Shown: positions 43,915 to 58,324, counted from the first letter of the stretch. The stretch is DNA of 64,000 nucleotides from Panicum virgatum (GCF_016808335.1 NC_053141.1:30206241-30270240), one strand, 5' to 3'. Notes: generated by a model not told the origin, from the sequence alone. Made by a program: numbers and translations.

Positions 43915-46900
43915 ATAGGGTCAACCGCTGCTGCTAACTGGAGTGGGGCCGGCCGCCCACAGTTAGCAGCAGCGGTGCACCTTTCCAACCGCTGCTGCTA
44001 AGTCTCGTAGCAGCAGCGGTAGTAAATGTCCACCACTGCTGCTAATGGAGTGGGTCCGGCCACCCTCACTTACCAGCAGCGGTGAATTTTTCCAACTGCT
44101 GCTGCTAAGTGCCTTATACTTATTATATTTATTCTATAATACATTTCTCCAACCTGCATCAAGAATACATTTCTTCTATATTTAATTCTTCTATTTACTC
44201 CTTTACTTCTATTTATTTCTTTTATATTTAGTTCTTCTATTTACCCCTCTACTTTTATATATTCTTGCAATATCATACCTTAAACAACAAGAACACATTT
44301 GCCATGCACTCATGTTATAGTCATCTCAGCAAGCATTTTCTCCACAACTATAAAAAAATGTCAACATACACACAATTTATCCACTAACTTGATGGATTTG
44401 CAACCGCCTTTGTAGAACTTGCAGGTGGTGTACACCTCAGTGAGTATTTTCTCAGCCGGTGGGTAGGACTCATATTAGCTGAGATGTACACCACCTTCAA
44501 GTTCTATAAAGGAGGGTAGGGCAGCTGCAAGGCAACTGGTTATGGAATAAATCCATTAGGATTTTTCCACAACCTGGAACTCCCACCGGAATAGTTGCAT
44601 CCGGCGAGAGATTAGGATTTTTCCACAACTTGGAGTTTGCATTACATGCAACCTATCCCAATAAGCAGAAAGGCAAGGAAGGAGGAGAAGAATATGTGAG
44701 GCATTGTTTCTACTGATGTAGCTTGGCAAGAGGTGGGGGCACTGGAGGGTATTTATAGGCCCAAGAGGAGCAAAAAACCAAAACAACTTTTGGTGGAGGG
44801 TCACAAGAACACTGTTTAAAAACTAAAATCGATGTTGAAAAAAATCTGGGACACTATCAGAATCGGTGAACGTAATCCACCGCTGCTGCTAACATATAGC
44901 AGCAGCGGTGGATAAATTGTCCACCGCTGCTGATAAGTGGAGTGGGGCCGGCTGCCCATAGTTAGCAGCAGCGGTGGACTTTCCAACCGCTGCTGCTAAG
45001 TCACTTAGCAACCGCGGTGGATAGCGTCAACTGCTGCTGCTAACTTATTTATAATTTATAATTTACTTATTCATATTTTCTTGTTTTATATAATTTTTTA
45101 TTTACTTCTTTTATACATAATTATCTTATATTTACTTGTTATTTCCCTTATTTTATATTTACTCCTTTTCATATTTTCTTGTTTTATATTGTCTTTTATT
45201 TACTTCTTTTATACATAATTATCTTATATTTACTTGTTACATCCTTTTTTATATTTACTCCTTTAATATTTACTTGTTTTTGAAAAACAGAAGACAAATT
45301 TTGATCAAACTCAAAATATTTGACGTGCAAAGGTTACAATGTGAAATTAAATAACAATAGTGCATTAGGCGGTTACAAATCTTGTCTCTCCATCCAGCCA
45401 TGACCATGATTTAACATCCTTTATGCTTGCTTCTACAATCTTGATCTTGGTTGGTAGATCTGTGAAGACCTGCATGTCATCATAGTCATTGAAGGCCTCC
45501 ACATCGTTCACACCATCAACCCCGATAATAGTCTGTTTGTCCGAGGCAACTATGTGCTTCTCGATCTTCTGGCTTGGGTTGAGGACATATACAACCTGTG
45601 CAACTCATTTGGCGAGTACCCAAGGGTCATCTTTGTAGCCAACTTTGGCCAGGTCAACAATCGTCAGGCCGTAGTTGTCCACCTCTACACCTTGTGGGTG
45701 TTTGACCCATTGGCACCTAAACACAGGAATCTGAATGGTCCTTCCATAGTCAAGCTCCCATATGTCCTCTATAAGGCCAAAATATGACCTTGTTTCCCGT
45801 CGTGTCATCGATGGCGTCTATCCGAACTCCACTGTTTTGGCAGACACTTTTCTTATCCTTGGCAAATGTGTAGAATGTATACCCATTAATATCGTATGCC
45901 TGCCATGTCCTGACCTGTGCAAAAGGACACAAAGCCAGCAGTTTCAATGTGACTCCCTCAACAGTTGTTCCCTCCTCTATGTTTTGGTCCATGAGCTAGG
46001 TGGCGAATCGTTGTTTGTGCTCCTTCATGACCCAAGCATCTGATCGGCTGTTGCTTTCTGCGCGAACAATATTAAGGTGCTGCTCGATGAACGGAGACAT
46101 AATCTCCAACTGGTGTAGGACACTGAAATGAGAGCTTGCCACTTGATGGTATGCCCTATCAACGAATGTTTTCCTCCCCCTTGTTCCTTTCCCTTCTAAC
46201 TTTCCCGTGTGACGAGATGCAATCACGCCAATACCTTTCTTGTCCACCAAGTAATCCTGATAGTATTCTACAATCTCTTCGGTGCAATAAGCCTCTATCA
46301 TGAACCCCTCAGGACAAGCACAATTGAGAACATAGCGGTTTAGAGTCGCCATGAAACGCTCGTATGCCCACATTTCATGTAAGTAGGTAGGACCAAGTGC
46401 ACGGATCTGGTCGACCATACGTACCATGAGGTGTGGCATTATGTTGAAAAGTGATGGAGGAAAACACATCTCTAGCTAGGCCATAGTCTCCATGCAGAAC
46501 TATTGCAGTGAATCCAATTCATCTAAACGAATTTCCTTTTGTGAGATTTTGCTAAAGAAGTAGACCATCCGAGTTATTACCATACGCACAAACGCAGGCA
46601 TGGCAACCCTTATAGCAACCGCGAGGAATACCGTTAGCATCATGTGACAATCGTGAGCGTTGTATCCACTTAGCGATAAATCTTTCATGGATACTAGTTT
46701 CTTTATTTTAGATGACAGCCCGGTTGGCACTTTTAGACGACGTAGACATAGGCAAAGTTCCCTTTTCTCTCCTAATGTCAGGTTGTAGCTAGCGGCTGGC
46801 AGCATAATTTTCCCATTCGCATGTTCCACGAGGTCTCAACGTGACCTCAAGCCATCCTTTGTCTTGCCTTTTACATCCATCAACAAACAAATAGTGCTAT

Positions 46901-49035
46901 CGAACACGTTCTTCTTTATGTGCATAGCATCGATGGCATGTGGAACCTCCAAGTCCTTCCATTATGGCAAATACTTAAAGAACATTGACATCTTCTTGAA
47001 AGGCATGCCCTCTATAGGGGCTTTAGTTATCTTGATCTTCTTGCCATAGCTGATGTTTATCTTCCTTACCATATCAAAAACATATTTGCTGTTGTGTTTT
47101 CTTATTGGTATTGAACCTTGACTCTGCCTTACCATCAAAGAGGGCGTAAAACGCCTTCCTGCAGTATTTGTGCCTTTCAACAAGGAACCGGCGGTACTTC
47201 AGATAGACAAATTTTTTTTGAACCATCCAGGTATACAAACATCGTGCCATCCAGCCATACTAAACATCCCGTCTTCCTTTGATCTGTCCAGAGATCGAGA
47301 ACAATGCAGGGTAGTCATTAATGGTAACGATTATAATTCCTCTGCATGTGAAGTGGTCCTTAGCATACTCGTCCCACATTCACACACCCTCATTCCAAAG
47401 CTTCAGATGGCTCAAGGAAGACATCTATATCAATGCCCGGTTGTTTCGGCCCTTGTATCAGAATACACAACATTATGTACTTCCTCTTCTGTTAAAGCCA
47501 GGTCGGTAGGTTGTATATGGTCAATATAACTGCCCATGTGCTGTGTATGCTGTTTCTTTCCCCAAAAGGATTCATTCCGTCTGTCCTTAGTGCAAACCTC
47601 ACATTCCTTGGGTAATTCGCAAACTCGGGGTACATCTCATCAAACCTTTTCCACTGCGTGCCATCGGCTGGGTGTGAAAGCTTACCCTCGTCTTGAATCC
47701 GCTGTTCATGCCACCAACACATCAGCTTTCCTTCTCGAAGGTTTGCAAACATACGCCTTAAGCGGTCGATTGGATTGAGGTACCACATAACCAATTTGGG
47801 GAATCTCCTCTTGTTCACGTCTATGCCTAAGCATGTATCTTCTTCGGAAGGTTCAGGCACACACTTTTTCTTCCTCTTCTTCCTTTTGGAGGATGCTTGA
47901 TCATCGTCCTTGTAAATGTCATTCTGCTTGTAACAACTAGTGCCACATGTTGGACATTTCTCTAGTTTCCCAAATGTTTCCCCTCGATATAGTATCCTGT
48001 AGTTCGGGCAGGCATGTATTCTCTCAATTCCCATTGTGAATGGGCTAATAATCTTCTTTGCCTGGTACATGTTCTCAGGCACAAAGTTAGGCTTCGGAAG
48101 CAACCAGGATAAGAGTTTCATCAGATCGTTGAAGCTAGAGTCAGACCATCCGTACTTGGCCTTCAGAATCAATAGCTCGAGTACAAACCGTAGCTCAGAC
48201 CAATGAGTTGGACACCCCCTTTCTCGTACATGCTATGGTGTGCAGCATCCTCTACCACCTTGAAATGCTCTAACCCTTTCGCGCTCCCAATAAGGACATC
48301 CGCCTTAAAGTGCTTCAGCATTTGTTCCAGCTCATCTGCATCACTATCATCATCACCATATTGGCCTTCTAAACTCCCCGAAGGTATGCTTATGTATCCA
48401 CCACCGCCGTCATCATTTCCATCAACATGAGAACACGTCATGTGAAGGTCGGCATCGAAGAATGTTTCACTATCATCCGCATCTCCACATCCTATAAACC
48501 CGTATGTTCCTTGATCGGTTACTGGTAGTTCCGAAGGAGTGTCATGCTCTCCATGATGGATCCAAGTGGAGTAGTCATCAACAAATCCTTCAATGATCAC
48601 GTGTGACCTGATGGTGACTGCGTCTGCCCAGACCTTCAGATTTTTACACTTCCTATAAGGGCAACATATACCGGAAACCCCCTTGATCCTCGCATCCATC
48701 TTCGCAACATCAATGAATTTATCCAATTCAACACGGAAAGCCCTCTCCGTCCTTTTCATGGTATACATCCACCGACGAGCCATCTACAAATTGAATTTTC
48801 ACAAAACATTCCGTGGCACATCTTGAGATAATAGACTATTGATCTCGTAACAAACTTACATTATTTGACTGGTACAAATACATGTGCTTATAAAAACATA
48901 CGTTTAAAAAACTTGAATTTCGTACGTTATAAACGTACACCTATGTTGCTTGGTTCGATTAAAATATATATAGACGTTAAACACATGCTTGGGTTTTCTT
49001 AAGATCCAAAGACAGTACATATATAGGAGTATATC
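43915..49035 (-). mobile_element. CACTA element A2 (ends not intact)
   Basis: Colinear with A1: subterminal arrays at 43918-44110 and 44875-45045, a foldback near 44411-44505, AT-rich units at 45050-45270, and a tnp2-like gene at 45370-48783. It starts in the middle of the A1 array (A1 position about 19738), so its left end is lost. Its right end stops at the same GAGTATAT point as A1. The stretch 44110-45370 holds no gene. Confidence 0.82.
45370..48783 (-). pseudogene. CACTA tnp2-like transposase, A2 copy (with N-terminal domain)
   Basis: The 204-residue frame at 48169-48783 is a Transpos_assoc domain: MARRWMYTMKRTERAF, then GICCPYRKCKNL, VIIEGFVDDYSTWIHHGEH and an acidic linker. A frameshift near 48200 leads to SELRFVLELLILKAKYGWSD of Transposase_21 (47492-48172: IHACPNYRILYRGETF, LEKCPTCGTS, GERNSIHSTWAVIL). 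A TAA near 47492 (Cys in A1), a small deletion near 47405, TAA at 46962-46964, TAG at 46476-46478 and a 1-base insertion near 45790 break the rest. That rest includes the DUF4218/DUF4216-type regions (YVLNCACPEGFM; YTFYTFAKDKKSVC). It is longer than A1 because it keeps the 710 bp that A1 lost. Confidence 0.9.
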
Positions 49036-51375
49036 CATATTGAAGGAATACATCTGGCGATTGCAGGTGGCACAGCCAGAAGCAGCAGATCTGAGCTCCT
49101 GGTACATGTTTTATCTGTTTTAATCAATGACATCTCAAGTCCTCTGTTCATTTTTTCTTTCTCCAGCAAAGTTGGTCGATTTCTTCTCCCACGATCAATG
49201 AATATACACATTCTGCTTTCGCTGCAACTGTTTTGAGCAAACAAAACTGGTGATTGTTCTGCCCATTATCAGGTAATAGGGGCAGGAAAATCAGAAATCA
49301 TATATCATAAGTACAATACGTAGCCAGAGGAGAGGACGAATACGTTTGAGCTCAGCTGGTACATCTTCTGTTCTAACCAAGGACAGCTCAAGTCCTCTGT
49401 TTAGTTTTTCTTGCTCCATACTCCATTGAGGTTCATCGATTTACAATCAACATTGACACCTTCTGCTCTGAATGCAACTATTTTCAGCAAACAAACACTA
49501 ATGATTATTGATCTGGTGGCTATTGTCAGGTACTGAAGGCAGGATACTCACAAGTCATACATCACAAGTAGGAAACTTACGTGATAATGCTTGGTTCTTC
49601 TAAGCTAGAGGCTATTTATCTTCAGAGACTAATCGACCACATCGTTCTCCCAATTCTCATCTACGGAAGGCTGAAAGCTCAAAAGGCATAAATCATAATT
49701 ACAGCACAAGATCCTATTCAATTGCTTTGTGAGTTGAAGCTACGGTATGTTAATCTTAAACACCGTTACTTTTCTATTTGACATGCTCAAAAGTCCTAAA
49801 TCTCCTCATACATACATATGTACATATGCATGAGAAAATGCGCGTACACGCATCTGATTCTGTTGCTGCTGACCACGCATCTCTGCAAAACACCAGCCGA
49901 CCAGCATCTGTCCCCATGGACGCACGTCTGTCTCTGCAACACAAAGCGCGACGCACGCAGCATGCGTTTATCGGTCCCATGTGCTTATTGCATGGCAGCC
50001 TGTTGCAATAATTACGTTTTGCGTACAAGCTAAACAAACAGACTTGCCAAGTTTTTAATCTCCTATTGCAGCCATAAAAAGATAGGCAGAAAATCGTGTG
50101 ACCCATGTATGCTAGCTACAACTAGTCTATATTTCTTCTGTGCATATAGTTGCAAGTAACTCACTTAAAATTAGGCAATACTAGTCCACCAACCCGTGCT
50201 CCTCCACGGGCTAGAACTATAACAAATATAAACATTAATTAGGTGGTTGTGGATAAATTTAATACATACAACTAATAAAAATACTTATATTTGTTTTTTT
50301 CTTTCTCTGTCATCTATCCACGCGCTCACATTTTCTAACTGTAATAATGCTTTCTTAGTTTGTATTCTATATTGATTGTGATAAACTAATAATTAATTAT
50401 ATAACTTTTATCATCTACGTTGATAGTTTCTCACCCTTCAAAATGTGTCCTTAACATATTATTTTACGATTTAAAATTTGTCCATAGGAACTAAAAGTTA
50501 GGAGATTAATAACATAAGGAAAGTGATCAACATATGTAACACGTCAATAAGGGGACACATGTGCCTTAACTCAACCTTACTAAATTAAACTGTATGAGAA
50601 TTTCTAAAACATAAATTATCATGGAACATAGGGAGTACCTTGAAATCTATGTTTAAATATGTCATCTACTTTTTTATCCTTGTTGTGGTGATGTACGAAT
50701 CCAGATTTCCTTTTAAACTTTTGTTAATTTAGTTACTTTCTATTTATCTATTTTCTAATAATAGCTAATACTGGTAAATGTAGATGTAGTTTTTTAATTT
50801 TAAAATGACATAGATGTCTAATTTATATGAATATATTGGGTGTGTAGATTATTTACTATAATATATAATATGGTTTTCTATTTAACTTTATAAGATTATA
50901 TTAAAGAAATTAAACATGTGTGAAAAATTACATGTAGATTTTAGGGTTGTTTTAAATAATATTTCATATTGTAAGTGGGTAATTCAAATACAATTAAAGG
51001 GGTTACCTTAAATCATCTCTTATAATATAGATAATTTGAATATATAAATTTACTGTGCTTCTTTAAGTTCTATTTTATAGGGTTGTTTGTGAATTTGTTT
51101 AAAAATAGAATGAATGCAATAATTATTTCTATAGATATATGTTTTTTAAAATATTTAATACTTACTCTATCGGTCTAAAACTATAAACCACAACTAACAT
51201 TTGATTCAATGTTTGGTTGTCTATTATATCTAATAAAATTGTATGTATAATATTTATTTTGTTGTGTTTTTCGTTCTTTCTAAGTATTTTATGTATTATG
51301 TTTATTGAGTATTTTCACTAATTATTTTAATATTACTGGCTAGATGTTGTACCACAACAAAAAAGTAAAACTTTA

Positions 51376-51735
51376 ATTGGTCCTCCAAGATGTATCAATG
51401 CATGGATTAATTGAAAGTTAATAATAAGAAGAAATAGAAAAAAAGATTTTTAATGGTCCTCCAAAAAGTATGGATTTATAGGTTGAATACAGTGGGACAT
51501 AGGTTAATAATAAGAAAAAATAAAAAAATAAATGATCCTCCAATCGATGCATAAATTGATTGAGGTGGGAGGTGGTTTAATAATACGTAAAAATTAAATG
51601 TTCCTCTGTGAGGAATCGATGCATGGATTGACTGTGGTGGCAGGTGTGTTAATAATAAGGAAAATATATAAAGAGAATTTAAATGATCCTCTATGAGGAA
51701 TCGATGCATGGATTGATTGCGATGGGTCACCTTTG
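51376..51735. repeat. minisatellite upstream of NLR copy 3
   Basis: Same unit as at 17646 and 24246 but slightly shorter, with small deletions at about 51542, 51590 and 51720. Confidence 0.75.
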
Positions 51736-51927
51736 GCTACTAATAATCATGGATATAATTAGAAGGCCAGATGTTTCTGATTATTGTGGAATTTTCTAGA
51801 CTTTTTTCTCTTTTTCTAGAGTGCTTCGTAAGCCGTGCATCCTTTTCATCTCCAATTAATAATAGTAAGATGTTCAGTTGCAGTTGTTCTCATCCACAAC
51901 TACAAACTATTTCAATGTCCCAGTTAC

Positions 51928-52245
51928 AACTAGATCATTAAAACCGTTGCATCTAGGACCGACGAGGCGATTGCAATTACAACTAAGCAATATACTCAGT
52001 CGCAATTGGCCAGATCCCGTGCGTGACTGCAACCGCTTCACTACCGCCGTAATTACAACTAGGATCTTTAAATCGGTTGCAACTAGGACCAATAAAGCGA
52101 TTCCAGTTACAACTAGAGAATATGCTCAGTTGCAATTGGCCTGACACCACAATTGCAACCGCTTCAATACCCTGGTTACAACTATGATTATTAAGCCTGT
52201 TGCGACTTAGCTAGGACCAGTAAGACGAGTGCAATCTGGCTTAGT
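51928..52245. repeat. three-unit tandem repeat upstream of NLR copy 3
   Basis: Same GTTACAACTAG-type units as at 18204 and 24819. Confidence 0.7.
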
Positions 52246-53101
52246 TAGTTACATGACAGAGGGTAACTAAAAAAGTAATTACTCTCATGCAACTAGCTTA
52301 CTATCCTAGTATATGTTTTGTTCTAACCAAAGACTACTCAAGTCCTTTGTTTTGTTTTTTTCTTGCTCGATCCATACTCCTGTTAAGTTCGTCAATTACC
52401 ATCAACATCCACACTTTCTGCTTTCAGTGCAACTGTTTTCAGCAAATAAAAATGTATTATTATCCTGCCTATTGTTAGGTACTGAATCCAGGAACTCAGA
52501 AGTCACACATCACAAGTAGGAAATAAATGTAATTAGAGTTGATTCGTCTGAGCTAGAGGCTATGGTATGTTCATCTTGAGGAACTAATCAGCCATCTGTT
52601 CGAGATCCTCATCTGCTCCTTTGTGAATCGAGGCTATGGTACGTTAATCTTAAACACTGTTACCTTTCTCTTTTACATGCTCCAAAGTATGAAATCCCCT
52701 CGTATATATAATGCTTCTTGTTTCATGTGATAACAGGAACAAGAAGGCTAGACGAGACTGTTTGCGGCCACAGTTGTGCAGCTCAAAGACTAAACGGCTA
52801 AAGAGCTCAGCTTCAGGCTAGCAGTCTACCTGTTTTCCCAGGTCAGACATCAATATCATCAACTACTGTTTCATATAGGTCTATCAGATGGTGCCAGTCA
52901 TACATCATGTTAGCAAAGTAACAAAGAAACAATCATGCATGAAAAAGTGCCATAGGATTCAGTTAGTTTGGAACATGCATAACCCATAATTTATTGAGAG
53001 TACAGCTAGTTTGTGCAGATCATTTTTTTTGTTTCAAAAGTAGCAGCTCATGTTCAATTTGGTCTGCAGGATTTTTGGGCAAGGAGACACTTTCAAAATA
53101 A

Positions 53102-56100
53102 ATGATGGCCAGTATCGAAGGTGCTGCTGTGTCTGCAATTTTGAAAATTTTGGCAAACAAGTTAGCTCCATTGATGATGAAGCAGTACAGCTCTATAGTG
53201 GGTGTGACAAAGGATCTCCAGGATCTCAAGGGTCGATTTGAGGATATCAGCTCCTGGCTAGAAAAAGCAGGATGTAAAACTACGGATAATGATCAATTTT
53301 TCATCAGACAATTGAAACACGTCGCATAGGACGTTGATGATATTGTTGATGAGTTCCATCTAGAGGCTGAGAAGCACGAAGCTGAAGTTGCCAACAATAT
53401 TGTGTCAAAATGTCTCTGCACAAAACCAAAATCATATCTGTTTCAATTCAAGGCAGCCCTTAAGATCAAGGCTATAAAGAAGAGATTTGATGCAATAGTG
53501 AAGCAAAGAACTGACTTCAGTGCAACAGTAAACAGTTTGCCGGAAGGTCATCCTGTTCCACACATGAACAGGACTGCCAGGGCAATTCCAACAGTGCCAA
53601 ATGTTGTTGTGGCATCAATAATATGTGGAAGTGAGCGAGAAAAGCATGAAATAATATCTAAACTAGTGGACAAAAATAACCAACAGATAATCAAGATAGT
53701 CTCCATAATTGGGCTTGGTGGCTCTAGGAAAACTGCCTTGTCTAACCTTGTTTTCGGTGATGGTAACACCGTAAAGGATCATTTTGAAGTAAGAATATGG
53801 GTTCATGTGCCTCAAGAATTTGATGTCTAAGAGCTTATGATGAAGATGTTTGAAGCCATTACTTATAAAAAATCTGAACATCATTCCATACAGAACATAA
53901 TTCAAACTATAGCAATTAGTTTGCTTCAAAATGGGAAGTTGTTTGCACCGTTGACTGGAAAGAGGTATTTGCTTGTATTAGATGATGTCTGGACTGTGGG
54001 CCGAAGTCAATGGGAAGATTTTATGTTATATATAAAGAGAGGAGCACCTGGAAGTAGTATTTTGTTGACAAGTCGCAATAGAAATGTTGCAGAAGCAGTG
54101 GAACCAACAGATCTGTTGAAGTTGTTGTCCTTGTCCAAGGATGATAGCTGGACTGTGTTCACTCAGATCATTGGTGAGGACATAAAAGGTTTGGACTCTG
54201 AATTATTGGAAGTTGGGAGAGAGATTGTGAATAAATGTGGTGGGGTTCCACTTGCAATTAAAGTTCTTGCAAATGTCCTTCGTGGCAAGACACGTATAGA
54301 ACAATGGAAGGCCGTGAGAGACAGTAATCTACTAGATGCTGAGGATAAAGAGCATAGAGTATTAGCAAGCTTGATGTTGAGCTATTCCCATTTACCATCC
54401 CATCTGAAACGGTGCTTCACAATATGTTCATTGTTTCCTAAAGGCCTTCCGCTCGATAAACAACAAATGGTTGACCAATGGATTGCTCACAATGTGATTA
54501 GTTTGACTCATGGTTACAATTGCTTGGAGGATGTTGGCGACGAGTGCTTCAATTCACTTGTGCAAGTTTCTTTTCTCCAGGATGTGAAGGAATATTTTGG
54601 GAGAGTGTGTTACGAGATGCATGATTTGCTTCATGATCTTGCCCAGTTCATCTTGGATGAGCAAATTTCAACTAATGTGCCAAAGGATGCAACCAGTTCC
54701 ACAAAATACCACAAATACTTTTCCTTAGTTCAACAGCCAAAAAAACCTTTGCCTAGAATGTTTTTCAAGAATGCACGTGCTATATATGTTGATGGTGGTG
54801 ATTGTGATGATATAATATTCAACAAGGCCAAGAATGCAAAGCACTTGTGCAGTATCATTGCAAACAATAATCTATCGACAACAATGCTCACTGCCATATT
54901 TCAGACAAAACATTTGAAATATCTTGAGATGTCAAGATTGCAATGTGAATCACTCCCTGAAACTATGTCAGATATTTGGAGCCTGCAAGCTCTGCATCTA
55001 GAATGTAGTAGCCTTCTCGAGTTGCCCAAATCTATTGGTAAGCTGCAAAAGTTAAGAACACTGAACCTATCATGGTGTATGAAGCTAAAGTTTTTACCAG
55101 ATTCAATTGGTGACTGTAATATGCTTTCAAGCATTTATCTTTGCCAGTACATGGAGCTTGCAGCCTTGCCAAATTCTATTGGTAGAAATAAAAAGCTAAG
55201 AGTTCTTAAACTAGATCATACCAAGATTAAGGAGCTACCTGTAGTTATAACAAAATTGAGAAATCTACAATGTTTGAGTCTACGTAATTGTTATAGGCTG
55301 GTAGAGTTGCCCAAAGGCATCGGAAATTTGGATAAGCTTCAAGTTTTGAACCTAGAATATTGTGTGCAGCTGGTAGAGCTACCTAAAGACATTAACAACT
55401 TGGAGAAGCTTCATGTTTTGAACTTGGAAAATTGTGGGGAACTGGTAAATCTACCTAAAGGCACTAGCAAGTTGGAGAAGCTTTAAGTTTTGAACCTCGA
55501 AGGCTGTAGGAAGCTGGTAGAGCTGCCTGATGGCATTGTCAAGTTTGAGAGGCTTCAAGTTTTGAACCTGAAAGATTGTGAAGAATTGAGAGGGATGCCT
55601 GTAGGCATTGGACAATTCAGCAGTCAACTACAAAAGTTGCCCTTATTTGTTGTGGTAACGGTGAAAAGTTTGCTGGAATATCAGAGCTCGCAAATGTAGG
55701 TAGGAATAGTGAAGGTCTAATTATCAGAGGTATTTCACATGTGTTGGAGAAAGATGATGCACATAAGGCATGCTTGAAAGAGAAGACAAATTTACAGAGG
55801 TTGAAGCTAGAATGGAAGATGCATCAGAAAGGTGAGGTGAACACTGAGTTTTTCTTTAATGAAAAGGTGGACACTATGTTGGAGGAGGCTGTACTTGATG
55901 GCCTAGAACCGCCAGCTGGGATTAAAGAGCTAGAAATTTGTGGGTACTCAGGCGAGAAATATGCATGGTGGATGCATAATCAGGTTGTTGGTACTGAAGT
56001 AAAGGGGCAAGCTTGCTTCCAATTTTTGAGGGCGATGAAGCTATCTGATTTCCAAGGATTGAAGCATCTACAAGGGCTTGTGGAACTTCCTTGTCTGGAG

Positions 56101-57273
56101 GAGCTTGAGCTGCACAAGATGCCTTCTCTTGAGAGCATAAGCTGTGGCCCATTTCCTTCACTGGTGAAGTTATTAATGGATGATCTACCTAGATTGGAAG
56201 AAGTGTGGTTGGTAGCAGAGAGGACCATGTCTGATGGAGAAGAGGGAGGAAACTGCAGTAATTGTGCACCTCACTCGGGACAGGTCCGAGTTGGTAATTG
56301 CTTGACATGTCTGAATATATCAAATTGTCTTACATTGAAGATCAAGACATTCCTACCTTTGTCTTGTCACCTGAAGCATTGGAAGTTCTCCGAGTGTGCT
56401 GGGAAGTGGATCACAGAATCTAATTACCACAGCCAATTCCATTTCGAGAGGTCCAATTCATACTTCTATCATAGCCACCTACAAAACACCGGACGTGAGT
56501 GGGAGGTGGTGCAACACATGACAGCATGGGAATTATTGAAGACTTTTCTCATTGATAATGCGCTAGGGGAGCTTCGATATCCACAAGAGCTAAACATTCT
56601 GAACTGCTGTCGCCTTAGTAGCCTTCCTCAAGCAATGGGGCAACTCACATCCCTCCAGGTGCTACGGATAGGAATGTGCGACGGACTTAAGCAGTTGCCG
56701 GAATGCTTGGGCGAGCTCTGTTCTCTTCGAACTCTACATGTTGAATGGCTGCCCAAAATAAAGAGCCTTCCCCAATCGCTGCAGCATCAGCATCTCACAT
56801 CACTTGAGGATCTCAGGATTCATGCATGTCATGCACTTCATGAGCTGCCTGAATGGCTGGGAGATCTCTGTGCTCTATGCAAACTCCACATTTCTGGGTT
56901 GGATGGGCTGGCTTGCTTTCCCGAATCCATGTGCCGGCTCACGTCCCTTAAAGAGCTATGCATCGACAGCTGCCCACTCATCACATCCTTTCCGTAGGGG
57001 ATGGAAAGCCTGGCCTCCCTTGAAAAGCTATGCATCTCTAGGTTAGGAGGAATCGGATCCTTGCCAGAGGGCATAAAAGGTTTCACCGCTCTGAAGAAAT
57101 TGGAGATCATTGACTATCAGGGAATAAAATCCTTGCCAGAGGGTATAAAATGCCTCACCACTCTGAAGAAATTGGTGATCAAGAAGTGTCCTGATCTGGC
57201 GAGGCGCTATGAGGAAGGAAAGGGGAAGGACTGGCACCCCATTTCGCACATCCCTGATGTGCGGATTGATTGA
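53102..57273 (+). pseudogene. CC-NB-ARC-LRR disease resistance gene, copy 3 (multiply disrupted)
   Basis: Near-identical to copy 2 in order and length. The coiled coil is cut by TAG at 53327-53329 (Tyr in copy 2). The P-loop reads GLGGSRKTAL because AGG at 53726-53728 replaces GGG, losing the invariant Gly before Lys. TAA at 53828-53830 replaces the Gln after EFDV. From 53837 a 549-residue frame runs through LLVLDDVW, GSSILLTSRN, CGGVPLAIK, CFTICSLFPKG, the MHD motif and LRRs to TAA at 55484-55486. That TAA is the same stop as in copy 2, and the same 1-base deletion follows near 55657. Another TAG is at 56995-56997, where copy 2 has Gln; the last part is open to TGA at 57271-57273. It has 10 codons (after QTIA, near 53912) that copy 2 lacks. 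Clearly a pseudogene. Confidence 0.93.
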
Positions 57274-57364
57274 GGTGTGTCATGGGCCCTTTTTTTCTAA
57301 TCCCTCCGAATTTAAATATTTGTCGCGGTTGACTTTTTTTTGCCACGTCAGCCCTGCCGGCCCG

Positions 57365-57505
57365 TAGTAACTCCCATCGGCCGCTGCAGCCGACGGGAGT
57401 TAACCAATAACTCCCGTCGGCTTGACCATAGCCTACGGGAGTTATTCTGTACATAGTACAGAATAACTCCCGTCGGCTATGGTCAAGCCGATGGGAGTTA
57501 AGTTG
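57365..57505. repeat. CACTA type C subterminal array, left
   Basis: Direct and inverted copies of AACTCCCGTCGGC; two arms around 57410-57500 form a long foldback around GTACATAGTAC. Confidence 0.85.
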
Positions 57506-58324
57506 CCCCCTCAAACAGCCCTGTTTCTCTCTAAACCACCCACAAACAAAGCATATACCATATATTTTCATTCAAGTTCACAAGCACATTCACATACACA
57601 TTCATATATGTTCACAAGCACATTCACAATATAGATTCACATATCCATACATTTTAAGTCTTCAAATCCACAAGTCACAAAACATGAATTACATACGAGG
57701 TCCACAAGTTAAGCTCTCCATACACAAATCCATAAGTTTAGTCACAAAACCGCTTCCTCCCGCCGCATGCATGGTTGGAGCCATGGCCGCTTCCGCTTCC
57801 TCCCGCCGGATCCTCGTAGTGGAAGAACGAGTCCGCACAACCTCCTTGCCATCGCACTTCCAGCATCCTGGCTATCGTCGCCCTACGCACCATGAACCGA
57901 AATAATCAAAATTTGTACATATTAACTCTAGAACTCTAGTGTAGAGGTATAATACAAACCTGAGATCCAGGTGCAGGTAGATCTGCCGGCGGTGTGCTAA
58001 ACTGGGGCGGTGTAAGCACATGTCCCTGTTCAGTAGATAAAAATAGCAAGTTTAGTTACTATTATCTAGTTAGAAGCTCATCTCCTGCTGAAGCTAAAGC
58101 TAAATTCTCTAAAGCTTGTTTATATTGCGTAATTAGAGAATGGACATAGAATTTCTTACCGGAGGTGGAGGAGGGCCTATAGGGATGAACGTCCATTGCG
58201 GCGGAGGCGGTGGGGGCACCCAGGCTATGCCCTGTTGCTGAGCTAGTAACTATTAACCAAATATGTTAGTATTGTGCATGGAATGTGTAAAGCAACGAAT
58301 AATGAGTAATAATGCAATATACTG

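Larger units (their letters stand above)
49044..53101 (+). repeat. upstream flank of NLR copy 3
   Basis: Full-length flank. 49044 corresponds to 15316 and 51304 to 17573/24176. It contains the Helitron-like end (50181-50210), minisatellite (51376-51735), three-unit repeat (51928-52245) and the 25600-25850-type segment near 52700-52950. There is no gene before the NLR start. Confidence 0.88.

Noticed and set aside
45136..45354. Small membrane-like protein (Phe/Tyr/Leu-rich)
   Set aside because: It is a translation of AT-rich tandem TTTACTTCTTTTATA-like sequence within CACTA A2; the A1 copy does not preserve the frame.
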